Below are positions 38,132 through 47,227 of a DNA stretch of 64,000 bases, in pieces. The notes beneath the pieces were generated by a model. It was given only the letters and a program-made list of their open reading frames with translations, searched no databases and was not told where the DNA came from. The stretch is from Nitrosomonas marina (GTDB taxonomy: Bacteria > Pseudomonadota > Gammaproteobacteria > Burkholderiales > Nitrosomonadaceae), in assembly GCF_900111605.1 (NCBI RefSeq), contig NZ_FOIA01000002.1, positions 62,001-126,000 on the forward strand, read 5' to 3'. Within the stretch, counting starts at the first letter, position 1, and each line of letters opens with the position of its first letter. The position numbers and the translations under genes were made by a program.

Positions 38132-41100
38132 CTTTTTCCTGTTTGTATTTCAGTAGAAAAGCAATCAACGAATCCGATGCCTGGTTGAGCCTGGAAAGAA
38201 TTTCGTCATCCTGGTCACGACTATACTGCTGCAGACATTGCAGCCAGATTTTGTAACGTTCCTCGAAACTCCGCATGTTCAGAAAATTTAACCAGTAAAA
38301 ATCTGCAAAGACATGTGCAGGTAAATTTTGTTGTATGATTTCCTCGGCAAAACACCTGAATGCGGTATCAGAAAAACATGCTGTCCAGGATGGCAAAACA
38401 ACGCTGACACGACAATTAAAGAAAGTGGCATCGACACCCGGTCGGGTGAATGATTGATTCTCGCGCGGGCGCAGCAGTATGTGTTCGATGATATGAAAAT
38501 TTTCGCACTGCCGATTCAGTACCCGCATGGTGTTGCAAAACCGGTGCGCATAAATCACTGCTTCTTCAAAAGAAGGTTCCTTGGTCAATATCCAAAGACG
38601 GGCATCGTGACCGGATTTGAAACACACAGCCGTCCTGCCCTGTTCCAGTCGAAGCAGCCGGTAATTTTCCAGTTGTATGCCCTCTTTGAAAATTGAATAA
38701 CTGAAAATGGGCAACTGTGACGGCAGTGTCGTACCGGATAATTTTTCAGGATTATCGTTTGTCTTATCGGGAACGACCTCGCTTTGTCCGGTATCGCTTA
38801 CCGATTTGATTTTGTCAGCCATAATTTGATCGGCTACGAGGCGACTCTTTCTATCAACCAGAATATCGGACACCCATGCTGGACTCTTGGCAAGCTGCAG
38901 TCCTAACAGCAAGCCAATTTTTACATGCAAAGCGGATGATTTTTCCAACACCTCGGTTGTGTAGTCCTTTGAATCGGAGTGTGAATAATCAAATCCGACG
39001 CATCTGTCTTTACTGATAAAGGCTATCGATTTCAGATAGCTTATTTTCAACTCAAGAATCCAGCTAAATGAATCCTCCCGACGGTAATAATTGAAACGAA
39101 GCAACTGCTGGTGTTCATAGACTTCACCATAAAGTGCCAGCAGAATATCGAGTATGCGGTTTTTGCGTTCGATGGGGTCATCATATTGACTTTGAATATC
39201 ATTAATGATCGTCGATAGAGACACGTCGCCGGTGACTGTTTTCCCGGTGTAAAGCGGTTCGATATCAGGCACTTTGCTGTTGTCAAGAAACTGGGGAAAA
39301 TAAGTCTTCGGGACACGCTGGTCGGGAGAAAACAAAACCGGGATCTGCTGCAGACCCTCCAGGTAATTTGCCATGAGCTGTTCGAACGGAAACAGATAGG
39401 CTTTAAGTTGTTTGGCTTTTGCATGAACGTCCGCCGGTTGCGAACGTGGCACGCCTTCTTTGTTAATTCCGTAAATGGCCGGAAACTGATGCTGTATCGA
39501 ATAATAATGGCTGAGTGGCCTTGACCGGCCATTTGGCTGTGGAACAAATTGCTTAACAGATTGAGCGTTGCGCCTGAATGCTTGGTATTCAAAGACCAGT
39601 TTTTTCAACTCTCGCTGAAACTCATCGAAAAAAACTGTATCTTTCCAGTGAACGGCAGTATTGAATGTGCTCGCCGACGCTAATTGACCGGCAGTCTCAT
39701 CGTGCGGCAGCGCGAGATTCATGATCTGATTGTTGACGTTTGCATGGGAATAATACAGAACCGGAAAAACATGTTGCGACAGCTGGTCATTCAGATCTGT
39801 GAGCTGGTTCCCGGCTTCATCTGACAGGCCAAGATTGCGGATTTGTACAACACCGCTAATTTCACGAATACATGTCATCAAATCAACTACTGTGATGATA
39901 TTGCGAGGTATTGTCATTGACGCATCACGGATATATCCGTGATGCGTCAATGGTCCGGAAAAAATTGATTCATAATGTTCATTACTGGTTAACACATCAC
40001 CGTAATGTTCGATCTGTATATTCGATGAAATGTAACGCGAACATCTGAAAAAAATTTCAGCATAAATTTTAGCCGGATGTTGCTGTGGATGGACTTCGAT
40101 TTCTCCCGTTAAAAAAAACGGTTTTGTTTCGACCATCCGGATTGTATGTATGTCCTCACAAAGGCTGCGTTGCGCGCAATACACTGCGTGTATCTTTTTC
40201 ATCACACCCGCTTCAAAAAAACCCTTGATGTCGTTCTGCACTTTTTTAAGGCAATTCGTCACATCGCACAGGATACGTTCTGTTTCAGCAAGCGTAACAG
40301 TCAGCCGTGGCAACACGTTTTGCATTACGGAAATCAAATCGTCCGGTTTATTGAGCGGCATATCCAGTATCGCATAGATCTGCTCATATTCCAGGCGCGG
40401 CAACGGCGCTTCGAAATACTTTTGAAGCGCTGACAGTTGCAAATCAAGCTGTTTGATGCCTTCCGGACTGAAGACCTGTCTGTACAAGAGTCCGTGAACC
40501 AAGCCGAGTTCCTCATGAATAACCAGGCAACTGGTCAGTTGCGTTTCCAGTCGCAGCAATAATTCACCGGATTGAACAAGATAACCCTTGATTGACTCAC
40601 TCTGACCGCGATGGAATGTATCACCGGTACGACTCAGCCGCTTACACAACCGCTTCAACAGGTTTAACCTTGTCTGCAGGCCTATGCCGATCTGGTTAGT
40701 CAGGCTGTGCCAGTGCATTACGCTGACCTTCAGCCGAGTAATCTGTTCTATGATCGGCTCAAGCTTCTTTAATGTTTGTTGAACAACACCTTCGCTCCTG
40801 ACCTGCAATATGGCAGGATCAATTTTCACATATACAGTATAGAGTCCTGTCAGTCCGGATATCGGTTCTTGTTCGTATTGTGCAGGTTTAAACCAGATGC
40901 GGTCGATTTCGGGTACCGCGTCATACAAGACCTTTTCAAAATCATTTTCGGTTACAGCTGAACTGGGAAAGATCTCATACGGCGGAAAAAGTGACTGCCG
41001 TACATAATCAATCGAACCGTCACGGCCTGTCAGATAGTCCGCGACAGGAAATTCAGAACGGTAGGATAAATCGGTCAGCGCATAACACAGCTGTTCCAGA

Positions 41101-41249
41101 ATAGTAACGCCCGGATCGTGAAGATTATAATCGGTCCAGTTGTCGCCACATAAATTCTGAATAATTGTAAGCGCGTCTTTTCTGAGCGTTTCAAAATCAA
41201 GCGCATCCGGATCGCTTTGATTACGATTAATCTGCTCAGCGGTCTGCAT
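38112..41249 (-). CDS. Baseplate wedge protein of contractile injection system (Afp12-like)
   Basis: The 1045-residue protein has the baseplate-J-type N-terminal motif DYNLHDPGVTILEQLCYALTD at about residues 41-61, also found in T4 gp6/Afp11-12 relatives of eCIS. The rest has little recognisable similarity. In eCIS two large wedge proteins join the central hub to the sheath base; this one and the 1300-residue product fill these roles. It overlaps the preceding small gene by 14 bases and the following gene by 20. Confidence 0.85.
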   Translation of the reverse strand: MQTAEQINRNQSDPDALDFETLRKDALTIIQNLCGDNWTDYNLHDPGVTILEQLCYALTDLSYRSEFPVADYLTGRDGSIDYVRQSLFPPYEIFPSSAVTENDFEKVLYDAVPEIDRIWFKPAQYEQEPISGLTGLYTVYVKIDPAILQVRSEGVVQQTLKKLEPIIEQITRLKVSVMHWHSLTNQIGIGLQTRLNLLKRLCKRLSRTGDTFHRGQSESIKGYLVQSGELLLRLETQLTSCLVIHEELGLVHGLLYRQVFSPEGIKQLDLQLSALQKYFEAPLPRLEYEQIYAILDMPLNKPDDLISVMQNVLPRLTVTLAETERILCDVTNCLKKVQNDIKGFFEAGVMKKIHAVYCAQRSLCEDIHTIRMVETKPFFLTGEIEVHPQQHPAKIYAEIFFRCSRYISSNIQIEHYGDVLTSNEHYESIFSGPLTHHGYIRDASMTIPRNIITVVDLMTCIREISGVVQIRNLGLSDEAGNQLTDLNDQLSQHVFPVLYYSHANVNNQIMNLALPHDETAGQLASASTFNTAVHWKDTVFFDEFQRELKKLVFEYQAFRRNAQSVKQFVPQPNGRSRPLSHYYSIQHQFPAIYGINKEGVPRSQPADVHAKAKQLKAYLFPFEQLMANYLEGLQQIPVLFSPDQRVPKTYFPQFLDNSKVPDIEPLYTGKTVTGDVSLSTIINDIQSQYDDPIERKNRILDILLALYGEVYEHQQLLRFNYYRREDSFSWILELKISYLKSIAFISKDRCVGFDYSHSDSKDYTTEVLEKSSALHVKIGLLLGLQLAKSPAWVSDILVDRKSRLVADQIMADKIKSVSDTGQSEVVPDKTNDNPEKLSGTTLPSQLPIFSYSIFKEGIQLENYRLLRLEQGRTAVCFKSGHDARLWILTKEPSFEEAVIYAHRFCNTMRVLNRQCENFHIIEHILLRPRENQSFTRPGVDATFFNCRVSVVLPSWTACFSDTAFRCFAEEIIQQNLPAHVFADFYWLNFLNMRSFEERYKIWLQCLQQYSRDQDDEILSRLNQASDSLIAFLLKYKQEKDGDYWL

Positions 41250-41583
41250 AGCTATGTGAAACAGAGCCCGCTTCTTTATTGAGTCTTCTAAGCTGGTGTT
41301 CCATTTCCGTATTCAGTTTGTCCAGCAGCTGGTGAACGTGTTCGTAAGGCAGTTTTCCAAGCGCTTTGATCGTCAAGAGCATCTCCTGCTCGGTGAACAT
41401 AAACGGTTTTTGCACTGTTTTATCGGTAGCCTCCGCGAATTGATGATGCGCCTGCTGATTCAGTTTGCCGATTAGTTCGAAAACCGTTTTGAACGGATAT
41501 TCTGCCAATGCCGTCAGTATCAGATTACCTTCATCCAACGTGATTTTTACCGACACAATCCGTTCTGTCATCTTCCTGATCAT
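41236..41583 (-). CDS. Small eCIS-cluster protein with an internal duplication
   Basis: I do not recognise the 115-residue family. It consists of two similar halves: LILTALAEYPFKTVFELIGK with KLNQQAHHQ (about residues 20-50), and LLTIKALGKLPYEHVHQLLD with KLNTEMEHQ (about 68-97), both predicted helical. Position between fibre-like protein and baseplate gene suggests a structural or chaperone part of the baseplate. An internal ATG at 41571 is an alternative start. The gene begins 1 base after the upstream stop. Confidence 0.7.
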   Translation of the reverse strand: MIRKMTERIVSVKITLDEGNLILTALAEYPFKTVFELIGKLNQQAHHQFAEATDKTVQKPFMFTEQEMLLTIKALGKLPYEHVHQLLDKLNTEMEHQLRRLNKEAGSVSHSYADR

Positions 41584-41584
41584 A

Positions 41585-42403
41585 CTATCGTTTTTTTCTC
41601 GATGTCGATACAGGTAATGTTTCGGGTTTCACTTCACTTTCGAACATTGCTGTATCTTCCCAAAGTCGGGTTAAATGATATCTGACCCAAATACCGTTGC
41701 CATAGGAAATACCTGTGCGCAATTGCAAAACGAATTCAAAGTTGTCACTTTCAGTAGAAACAGGTTCCCAACGCAGTTCCAGTTGATTGCATTTGGCGCC
41801 GTAATGCGCCTGATGATAACTGATATGATTTTTGGCATGGTACGTACTCAGCGCAAATGCGTGCATCAGGGCGTATTTTCCATCTGCATCACGACCACCG
41901 ACGCCCGCAACAACCTCAAATGCCTGACAGCCTGTCAGCACACCGCTGATATCGTACCATTCACCGTCAGCAGGCACCGCAAATTCGTCCTTTTTCCCTG
42001 CTCTGCCGTGAGCAGCAACTGTACCGGCCACGTCCAGTTCATATCGAGGACGCTCTGTATTAATGCCGACGCCTACGCGAACCGCCTCGGAGTTTTCTTC
42101 CGTTTCTCCAATGCTGCGCAACGTCAGCACATTTGGGTTGAACTGATTGCCAATCCTGAGATTGGATGTTGCTTTATCCAGTCCCACAAACCATAACGGA
42201 CTGAGCGTCTCCATTTTCTGATAGAAACTCATTAATTTTCCGTCTCCAAGCTGAAAAATTCTCAACCCGTCCTTGACCGTTTTATCAAAACCGTCATCAA
42301 TTAAATTGAGTGTCGAATCAATCAAGTCGGCAAACGCAGTCTCTGAAGGCATGCTGCCGTTCTTGAATTTGGCTTCAAGTGTTTTTCTGTTTTGTTTTGC
42401 CAT
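41585..42403 (-). CDS. Fibre/adhesin-like protein of the eCIS cluster
   Basis: The 272-residue protein begins with a segment often seen in eCIS loci (LEAKFKNGSMPSETAFADLI, about residues 9-28) and has the phage-fibre repeat motif VGINTERPRYELDVAGTV at about 111-128, followed by a globular C-terminal domain (about 130-260) rich in aromatic residues. The motif is typical of tail-fibre shafts, so a host- or surface-binding role is inferred. It overlaps the 1300-residue baseplate gene by 29 bases. Confidence 0.7.
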   Translation of the reverse strand: MAKQNRKTLEAKFKNGSMPSETAFADLIDSTLNLIDDGFDKTVKDGLRIFQLGDGKLMSFYQKMETLSPLWFVGLDKATSNLRIGNQFNPNVLTLRSIGETEENSEAVRVGVGINTERPRYELDVAGTVAAHGRAGKKDEFAVPADGEWYDISGVLTGCQAFEVVAGVGGRDADGKYALMHAFALSTYHAKNHISYHQAHYGAKCNQLELRWEPVSTESDNFEFVLQLRTGISYGNGIWVRYHLTRLWEDTAMFESEVKPETLPVSTSRKKR

Positions 42404-45400
42404 CTCTGTTCAGAACAATGAATGTACTGCCGATTTCCAGTTCACCAATACCGGTAACCTCCGGCTCTATAGCCACAAAGCTGTCATCGACTTCGATATA
42501 GTGCTGTCGCATCGGCTCGGCAATACTCCAGGGATATTTCGGCACAATCCCTTCAGACGTATCCTGCGGCGCAGGCATTGCCGCACTATCGAACAAATCA
42601 AATAATGCATCGCCATCAGGTGTAATCCGTAACATGGAAAAATTCGTAACCCGGTCAATGTATTCAAGCTGCTGTATATAAGACTGCATATCATTCTTGC
42701 CGATACACCACCCAAAATGCTTGGTATATCCGACTGTATCATGCCATGGAGATATATAATCAGAAATTGCTTCATTCAGTTTTGCAAGATGCAGACCACT
42801 TGCGTGACCGTCTCTGAATTTGACCGTACACCGGACCTGTATGGTTTCGTATACAGGATTGACATAATGGATACTGGCAAATGGCGGCACATACTGCTGA
42901 ATAAACCGCTTCATCTCATTTACCCGGTGACCGCTCAGCCATAACTGCCTGCCATAATGCGCCTGTTTGACCGAAAAAGGTAGCGCTACAATCGTCAGGT
43001 GACCCGCTTTCAGACAGGGTCGGATTTGACGATATCGGGAATCGTATTCAGGCATCAAGTTAGCAAAACATTTTACTTTGAAAATCTGTGGAAAATTCGC
43101 CAGTATCAGTTGTTCATAATCTTTTGGCAGCAACGCACGGTTCTTGTGACGCAACCGTTCACTCAGGCGTGTACGCATATCAGTTTTACTTTCTGCCGAG
43201 CGTCCGTTAACTGAAGATTGCAGCTGCCAGACACGTTCAAGCCCGGGAATAGACTGTTTAGTCTGTTGAATGCTGTCGACTGGCAGCGGACTGAACGTCA
43301 TGATTTCCCGGGAACCAGCGGAATCAACCTGCCGGTTTACCTGGATTGCCTGCGCATGTATCGAATACAGGCTGCAGAATTTTTCCAGATCGTGATCCGC
43401 TGAAACGCGTAACCAGCACACGCCGGCTGGCAGAACAGTATTGTTCGTATTGATCTCTGCCGGCACATTTAAGGTAACGATACCGGAGGTCATAAATCCG
43501 AAAGTCGTGTCCGAAACAACGTCCCGGACCGTTAACGGGATCCATTGATTTGAAGACAGAGCGTACCATTGCAGCTGTCCGATTGAATTGTTTCCTGACG
43601 GTAACGAGTTTTCACGCAAATGAAAATAAAGCGTCAGCAGGCCGCCCTGCTCAAATGCGTCCAATCCGATTAACAGGTTACCGGAATAGACATACTGCGG
43701 TAACAGTGAGACAAATTGCATCGGTATAGCGCCTGAATCCTCCCAGCCCAACGGATGCAGATGAATCAGCTTATCCTGGTGCACCGGCAAGGCACCGTCA
43801 TCCGGATTGTCAATGGTCAGCCGCGTTGTCGCCTTATAGTTGACCAGTATGGATGTAATTACAGGCGTATAAGGTGCATTAGGTTCTTTTTTAAGCAGTT
43901 TGGGAACGCGCTGCCGAGTGTTGTGTGTCAATACACGTGCCAGCACCTGCGGGTATTTCTTATGACCGAAAGCATCGGCTGGTGAAACCAGCGTAAATTT
44001 AAAAAATCCTTTTTTACTGGAAGGTGTATAACTGAACTGGGTTAACACCTGGCGGTATTCCATAGGGCTCCAGTAAGGTATCAGCGAATCACAGACAATC
44101 TGTTTGGAATCATCCAGCGCATTTGATGCCTGACGCGCTTCCTGAGCCCTGAAAAGCGTATCGGTAATAACAGGAACGCTGTTACCCGGAAGCCATTGGC
44201 TATCAGTCAAGACAGTCATACCTACCAGAAAATCAGTATGCTTGTCAGGCCCGTCATAGCCTTGATAATATGATTCAAACCCGCCGATCCCGGCAGGTAG
44301 TCCTCCCCATTTGAATTCGATGTTGAAATGTGTCAACTGCTTGACAGAGGCCTCGGCACAACCAACCAGCCAGTAAGAACCGACCTCCGGCAACGGACCA
44401 AATGGATTAAAAGATGCCTGTGCTGACAACTGACCAAGCTGATTGTGCAATATCAGGGTACGGTGGCCACTGACCGATACATCAATGTCTATCCAGTCTA
44501 CCGACAGCTTGTTAAGGATACTATAGGGATACAGATAACCTCGCGGATTGAGCAGCAGTCTGATCACAGGCAGCTCCGTGCCATAATTCTCGCCATGTAC
44601 CACTGAAGAATAAGGCGACACGGCCGGCATATCCGCTGTCAGCGTGAAAATAATCCGCAGACTGTTTTCATTCATTGTACTGTCAACGCCTGAATAGACC
44701 GGGATATATTCGTCAACCGGCAACCAGCCTTCCTCACCGGATAAAGTAATGACAAAAAGATTTCCAAATACTTTAAAAAAAATATCCTGCACTTCTGCGT
44801 CGCTGTAATCCGTATCGACCTCTTTGGAACCCGGTGATTTCAACGTCTTTGCAATATTGTCGATCCAGTGCCTGAGTGTATTCTGTTTCATTCCGGCATC
44901 CGGTTCGGTGAAATTAAACGTGATGCAAACCGTTCTTTTTCCTTCCTTAAGCAACAGCGTTTTACTTGCAAGTGCACAGCCGATACGCGCATGTGTTGCA
45001 GAAAAAGTTTCTGTTTCAGTTATTTTGGATGCGCCCAATATAGGGTAAGCAAGTTTATCGCCGAGCGATATGGCTGTTTCTTCACAGCTTGCAGGAATTG
45101 CATTCAGCCAGCATGCCGTTGCCAGTTGTCTGGTTTTTTGTTTGCGCTCATGGGGTAAAACAACGACTTCCTGCAGAACATTCTCGGGTGAACTAAGTAA
45201 GTCGCGCTCGAAAAACAAAGTATGAATAGCGTTGACTCGGGCACCGTGAATGCGGACATCATGATTGCTGATGTACTGTATTTGCCGTTTATCCTGGTCA
45301 AGACCAGCGAGAAAAACAGTATCTTTGGGAATCAATACTGTATGTTTGGGGCTATTCAAACGGGCGACGACGTAGGTGTGATCTGGCACAAACGGATGTG

Positions 45401-46277
45401 TCTGTGCGCCAAGGATCTGCTCATAGTAAAAATCGATAAAGTTTGATGTAAACCGGTTGATTTTTTTTTGCAATCTTTGAAATAACTGCAAAAATGTTAT
45501 CAGCAGACCTGCAGCCGGGTCGTGACACTGGCTGTGCAACGAAACTGACAGCAAAGCGGCCGCCCTATCCTGAACCATTTCTATGGCTTTCACTATTGAA
45601 AAGAAACCTGAACGCAGACGGACTGGTATTGACGATTCATCAATCATATAGTTCGAATCCGAACTATAATGATCGGCATCTGAAATATTCATCAGGTTGA
45701 TCAAATCACTGGAGAAGTATTGATCAAGTGGTTCTTCGGGCAATGAATAAGCAGTATGCCGTATCAATAATTGCAAGTCATTTTTGAGCCCGGCGACTAT
45801 TCCTTCAACCAGTTGATACAGTTCATGACCGATACGGCTGTGCGCCGATTTGAGTGATACCAGCCAACGATCCAGCAATCCTGTGGCGTAGTAAGCCATT
45901 ATAAACTGATACCGATATGCTACAGGCAATGCCGTATAAATCGAATTTATCGCATGATTCTGCATCATTTTGGCTGGAAGCTGATTCGGTCTGTACATTG
46001 ACCCCAGCCTGGTCGTATCGATTGACAGAATTATCGCAATAATCACAGTCTCATCGGCTGTGAAAAAAGTTTTCCAATTGCCGTCCGATTCATTATTCAA
46101 ATGATAAAATTTCATCATTTCGGCGTAATCGACAGCCATAGCCAGCAACGCATGAAAACGCAAATCAAATAGCTGGAAATAATCCTGGTCCAGCGCCTGC
46201 AACAGACGGCAGGATTGACTTGTCCCGTCCCGGATACGCAGACGAATGTCGGCCACCAGATCAGAACAATATCTCAT
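42375..46277 (-). CDS. Large baseplate protein of contractile injection system (Afp11-like)
   Basis: The 1300-residue protein matches the long baseplate proteins of eCIS: an N-terminal helical part beginning with charged RIRDGTSQSCRLLQAL, and a C-terminal conserved block with SERLRHKNRALLPKDYEQL and ANFPQIFKVKCFANL (about residues 1055-1095). These are the baseplate-J-like segments of Afp11. The start ATG at 46277 overlaps the stop of the 47-codon small ORF (ATGA). An in-frame stop at 46332-46334 limits any upstream extension. Function: wedge unit around the hub, in the cytoplasm before release. Confidence 0.87.
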   Translation of the reverse strand: MRYCSDLVADIRLRIRDGTSQSCRLLQALDQDYFQLFDLRFHALLAMAVDYAEMMKFYHLNNESDGNWKTFFTADETVIIAIILSIDTTRLGSMYRPNQLPAKMMQNHAINSIYTALPVAYRYQFIMAYYATGLLDRWLVSLKSAHSRIGHELYQLVEGIVAGLKNDLQLLIRHTAYSLPEEPLDQYFSSDLINLMNISDADHYSSDSNYMIDESSIPVRLRSGFFSIVKAIEMVQDRAAALLSVSLHSQCHDPAAGLLITFLQLFQRLQKKINRFTSNFIDFYYEQILGAQTHPFVPDHTYVVARLNSPKHTVLIPKDTVFLAGLDQDKRQIQYISNHDVRIHGARVNAIHTLFFERDLLSSPENVLQEVVVLPHERKQKTRQLATACWLNAIPASCEETAISLGDKLAYPILGASKITETETFSATHARIGCALASKTLLLKEGKRTVCITFNFTEPDAGMKQNTLRHWIDNIAKTLKSPGSKEVDTDYSDAEVQDIFFKVFGNLFVITLSGEEGWLPVDEYIPVYSGVDSTMNENSLRIIFTLTADMPAVSPYSSVVHGENYGTELPVIRLLLNPRGYLYPYSILNKLSVDWIDIDVSVSGHRTLILHNQLGQLSAQASFNPFGPLPEVGSYWLVGCAEASVKQLTHFNIEFKWGGLPAGIGGFESYYQGYDGPDKHTDFLVGMTVLTDSQWLPGNSVPVITDTLFRAQEARQASNALDDSKQIVCDSLIPYWSPMEYRQVLTQFSYTPSSKKGFFKFTLVSPADAFGHKKYPQVLARVLTHNTRQRVPKLLKKEPNAPYTPVITSILVNYKATTRLTIDNPDDGALPVHQDKLIHLHPLGWEDSGAIPMQFVSLLPQYVYSGNLLIGLDAFEQGGLLTLYFHLRENSLPSGNNSIGQLQWYALSSNQWIPLTVRDVVSDTTFGFMTSGIVTLNVPAEINTNNTVLPAGVCWLRVSADHDLEKFCSLYSIHAQAIQVNRQVDSAGSREIMTFSPLPVDSIQQTKQSIPGLERVWQLQSSVNGRSAESKTDMRTRLSERLRHKNRALLPKDYEQLILANFPQIFKVKCFANLMPEYDSRYRQIRPCLKAGHLTIVALPFSVKQAHYGRQLWLSGHRVNEMKRFIQQYVPPFASIHYVNPVYETIQVRCTVKFRDGHASGLHLAKLNEAISDYISPWHDTVGYTKHFGWCIGKNDMQSYIQQLEYIDRVTNFSMLRITPDGDALFDLFDSAAMPAPQDTSEGIVPKYPWSIAEPMRQHYIEVDDSFVAIEPEVTGIGELEIGSTFIVLNRDGKTKQKNT

Positions 46278-46417
46278 TGATACAATGAACCACGTGTTTT
46301 CGGATTGAAAATACCGGACCAGGACAGGCCGCTAAGCACAAGATACGGCCAGTGGGCATATTGGTCGATTGCCAATTGGTCAATAACGCCTGTAACCTTG
46401 TACCTAGATGCGTACAT
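46274..46417 (-). CDS. Putative 47-residue protein between gp25 and baseplate genes
   Basis: This short ORF was found by reading the gap on the minus strand. It starts at ATG 46417, with GAAGG 5 bases upstream, inside the last codons of the gp25-like gene (14-base overlap), and its TGA overlaps the ATG of the next gene (ATGA). The product (MYASRYKVTGVIDQLAIDQY to the C-terminal TRGSLYQ) has two Trp, several Tyr and a balanced composition, unlike random sequence. It resembles no family I know. It could alternatively be a leader that couples translation. Confidence 0.55.
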   Translation of the reverse strand: MYASRYKVTGVIDQLAIDQYAHWPYLVLSGLSWSGIFNPKTRGSLYQ

Positions 46418-46826
46418 TGGTACCTTCGGTAAAATAGAACGGATACACAATATTGTGTCGGTTATTGGTTGATCGAACGATATAGGTTATATGAATTTGA
46501 ATCAGACCATTTGCGCGATCGTTCTCGTTTTCACTATCCACGTCTATTCGCTCAACAATGACACGTGGTTCAAAAAATAAAATCGCTCTTCTGACAAGGT
46601 CGGTTATCACGGTGACCTCCGTTTCGTCGATTTCCTCAAACACATGTGCTTTTAACCCGCACCCGTAAGTAGGCTGCATGATACGTTCGCCTGGATGCGT
46701 TGATAATAAAATATACAGGCTTTCACGAATGTCCTCTTCTGCAGACACCCGTTTGACTCTACCATTGATATTGAACTGTGGAGGAAAAGCCCATCCTGTA
46801 CCTAGAAAGGATTTGTCTGTCGCCAT
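46404..46826 (-). CDS. GPW/gp25-like baseplate wedge protein (Afp9-like)
   Basis: The ATG at 46826 gives a 140-residue protein with the gp25 signature: LGTGWAFPPQF near the start, then EEDIRESLYILLSTHPGERIMQPTYGCGLKAHVFE (about 30-64). gp25 is the lysozyme-fold wedge that starts sheath assembly in T4 tails, T6SS and eCIS. The upstream ATG at 46865 adds 13 poorly conserved residues and was rejected. It lies between PAAR and the large baseplate gene. Confidence 0.93.
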   Translation of the reverse strand: MATDKSFLGTGWAFPPQFNINGRVKRVSAEEDIRESLYILLSTHPGERIMQPTYGCGLKAHVFEEIDETEVTVITDLVRRAILFFEPRVIVERIDVDSENENDRANGLIQIHITYIVRSTNNRHNIVYPFYFTEGTNVRI

Positions 46827-46903
46827 GTTTGTTCTCGCTGCATTACGCTGTTCAGGCACCAACAAGCCTGAGCAATGATGTTGTATCGCGTTAATCCGGC
46901 AAG

Positions 46904-47203
46904 CTAACCGCCTATCATTACGGTTGGCAGGCCTGATACGATACTGCCTCCATGGGCTGTCGTGTCCCCCATCCTGGCAGCAGGTCTGCCGCTGATCATT
47001 ACGGTCGCTGATCCTTTGACTATACTATCCGGCGGACCAACGCAAACACACATATCGCCCGTCACTGCCGCCGGCAAATTGCCAATCAATACATTTGCAA
47101 CACAAGGGCCACTGATCGGCCCGCCCACATGCGGAATGGGCGGCAAACCCGGTGTTTGCATCGGACAGGTATGCATATCAGTAATTCTTGCAGCCGGTGG
47201 CAT
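46904..47203 (-). CDS. PAAR-domain spike tip (Afp10-like)
   Basis: This 99-residue protein is a single PAAR domain: MPPAARITDMHTCPMQTPG, then GGPISGPC, a middle VNIGNLPAA-like repeat and SGRPAARMGDTTAHGGSI. The His and Cys residues in the DMHTCP and HGG segments are those that bind metal at the tip. PAAR caps the VgrG-like hub and pierces the target membrane; cargo can be attached here. No C-terminal extension is present. Confidence 0.95.
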   Translation of the reverse strand: MPPAARITDMHTCPMQTPGLPPIPHVGGPISGPCVANVLIGNLPAAVTGDMCVCVGPPDSIVKGSATVMISGRPAARMGDTTAHGGSIVSGLPTVMIGG

Positions 47204-47227
47204 TTCAGTTGACCTTGATATTCTGTT

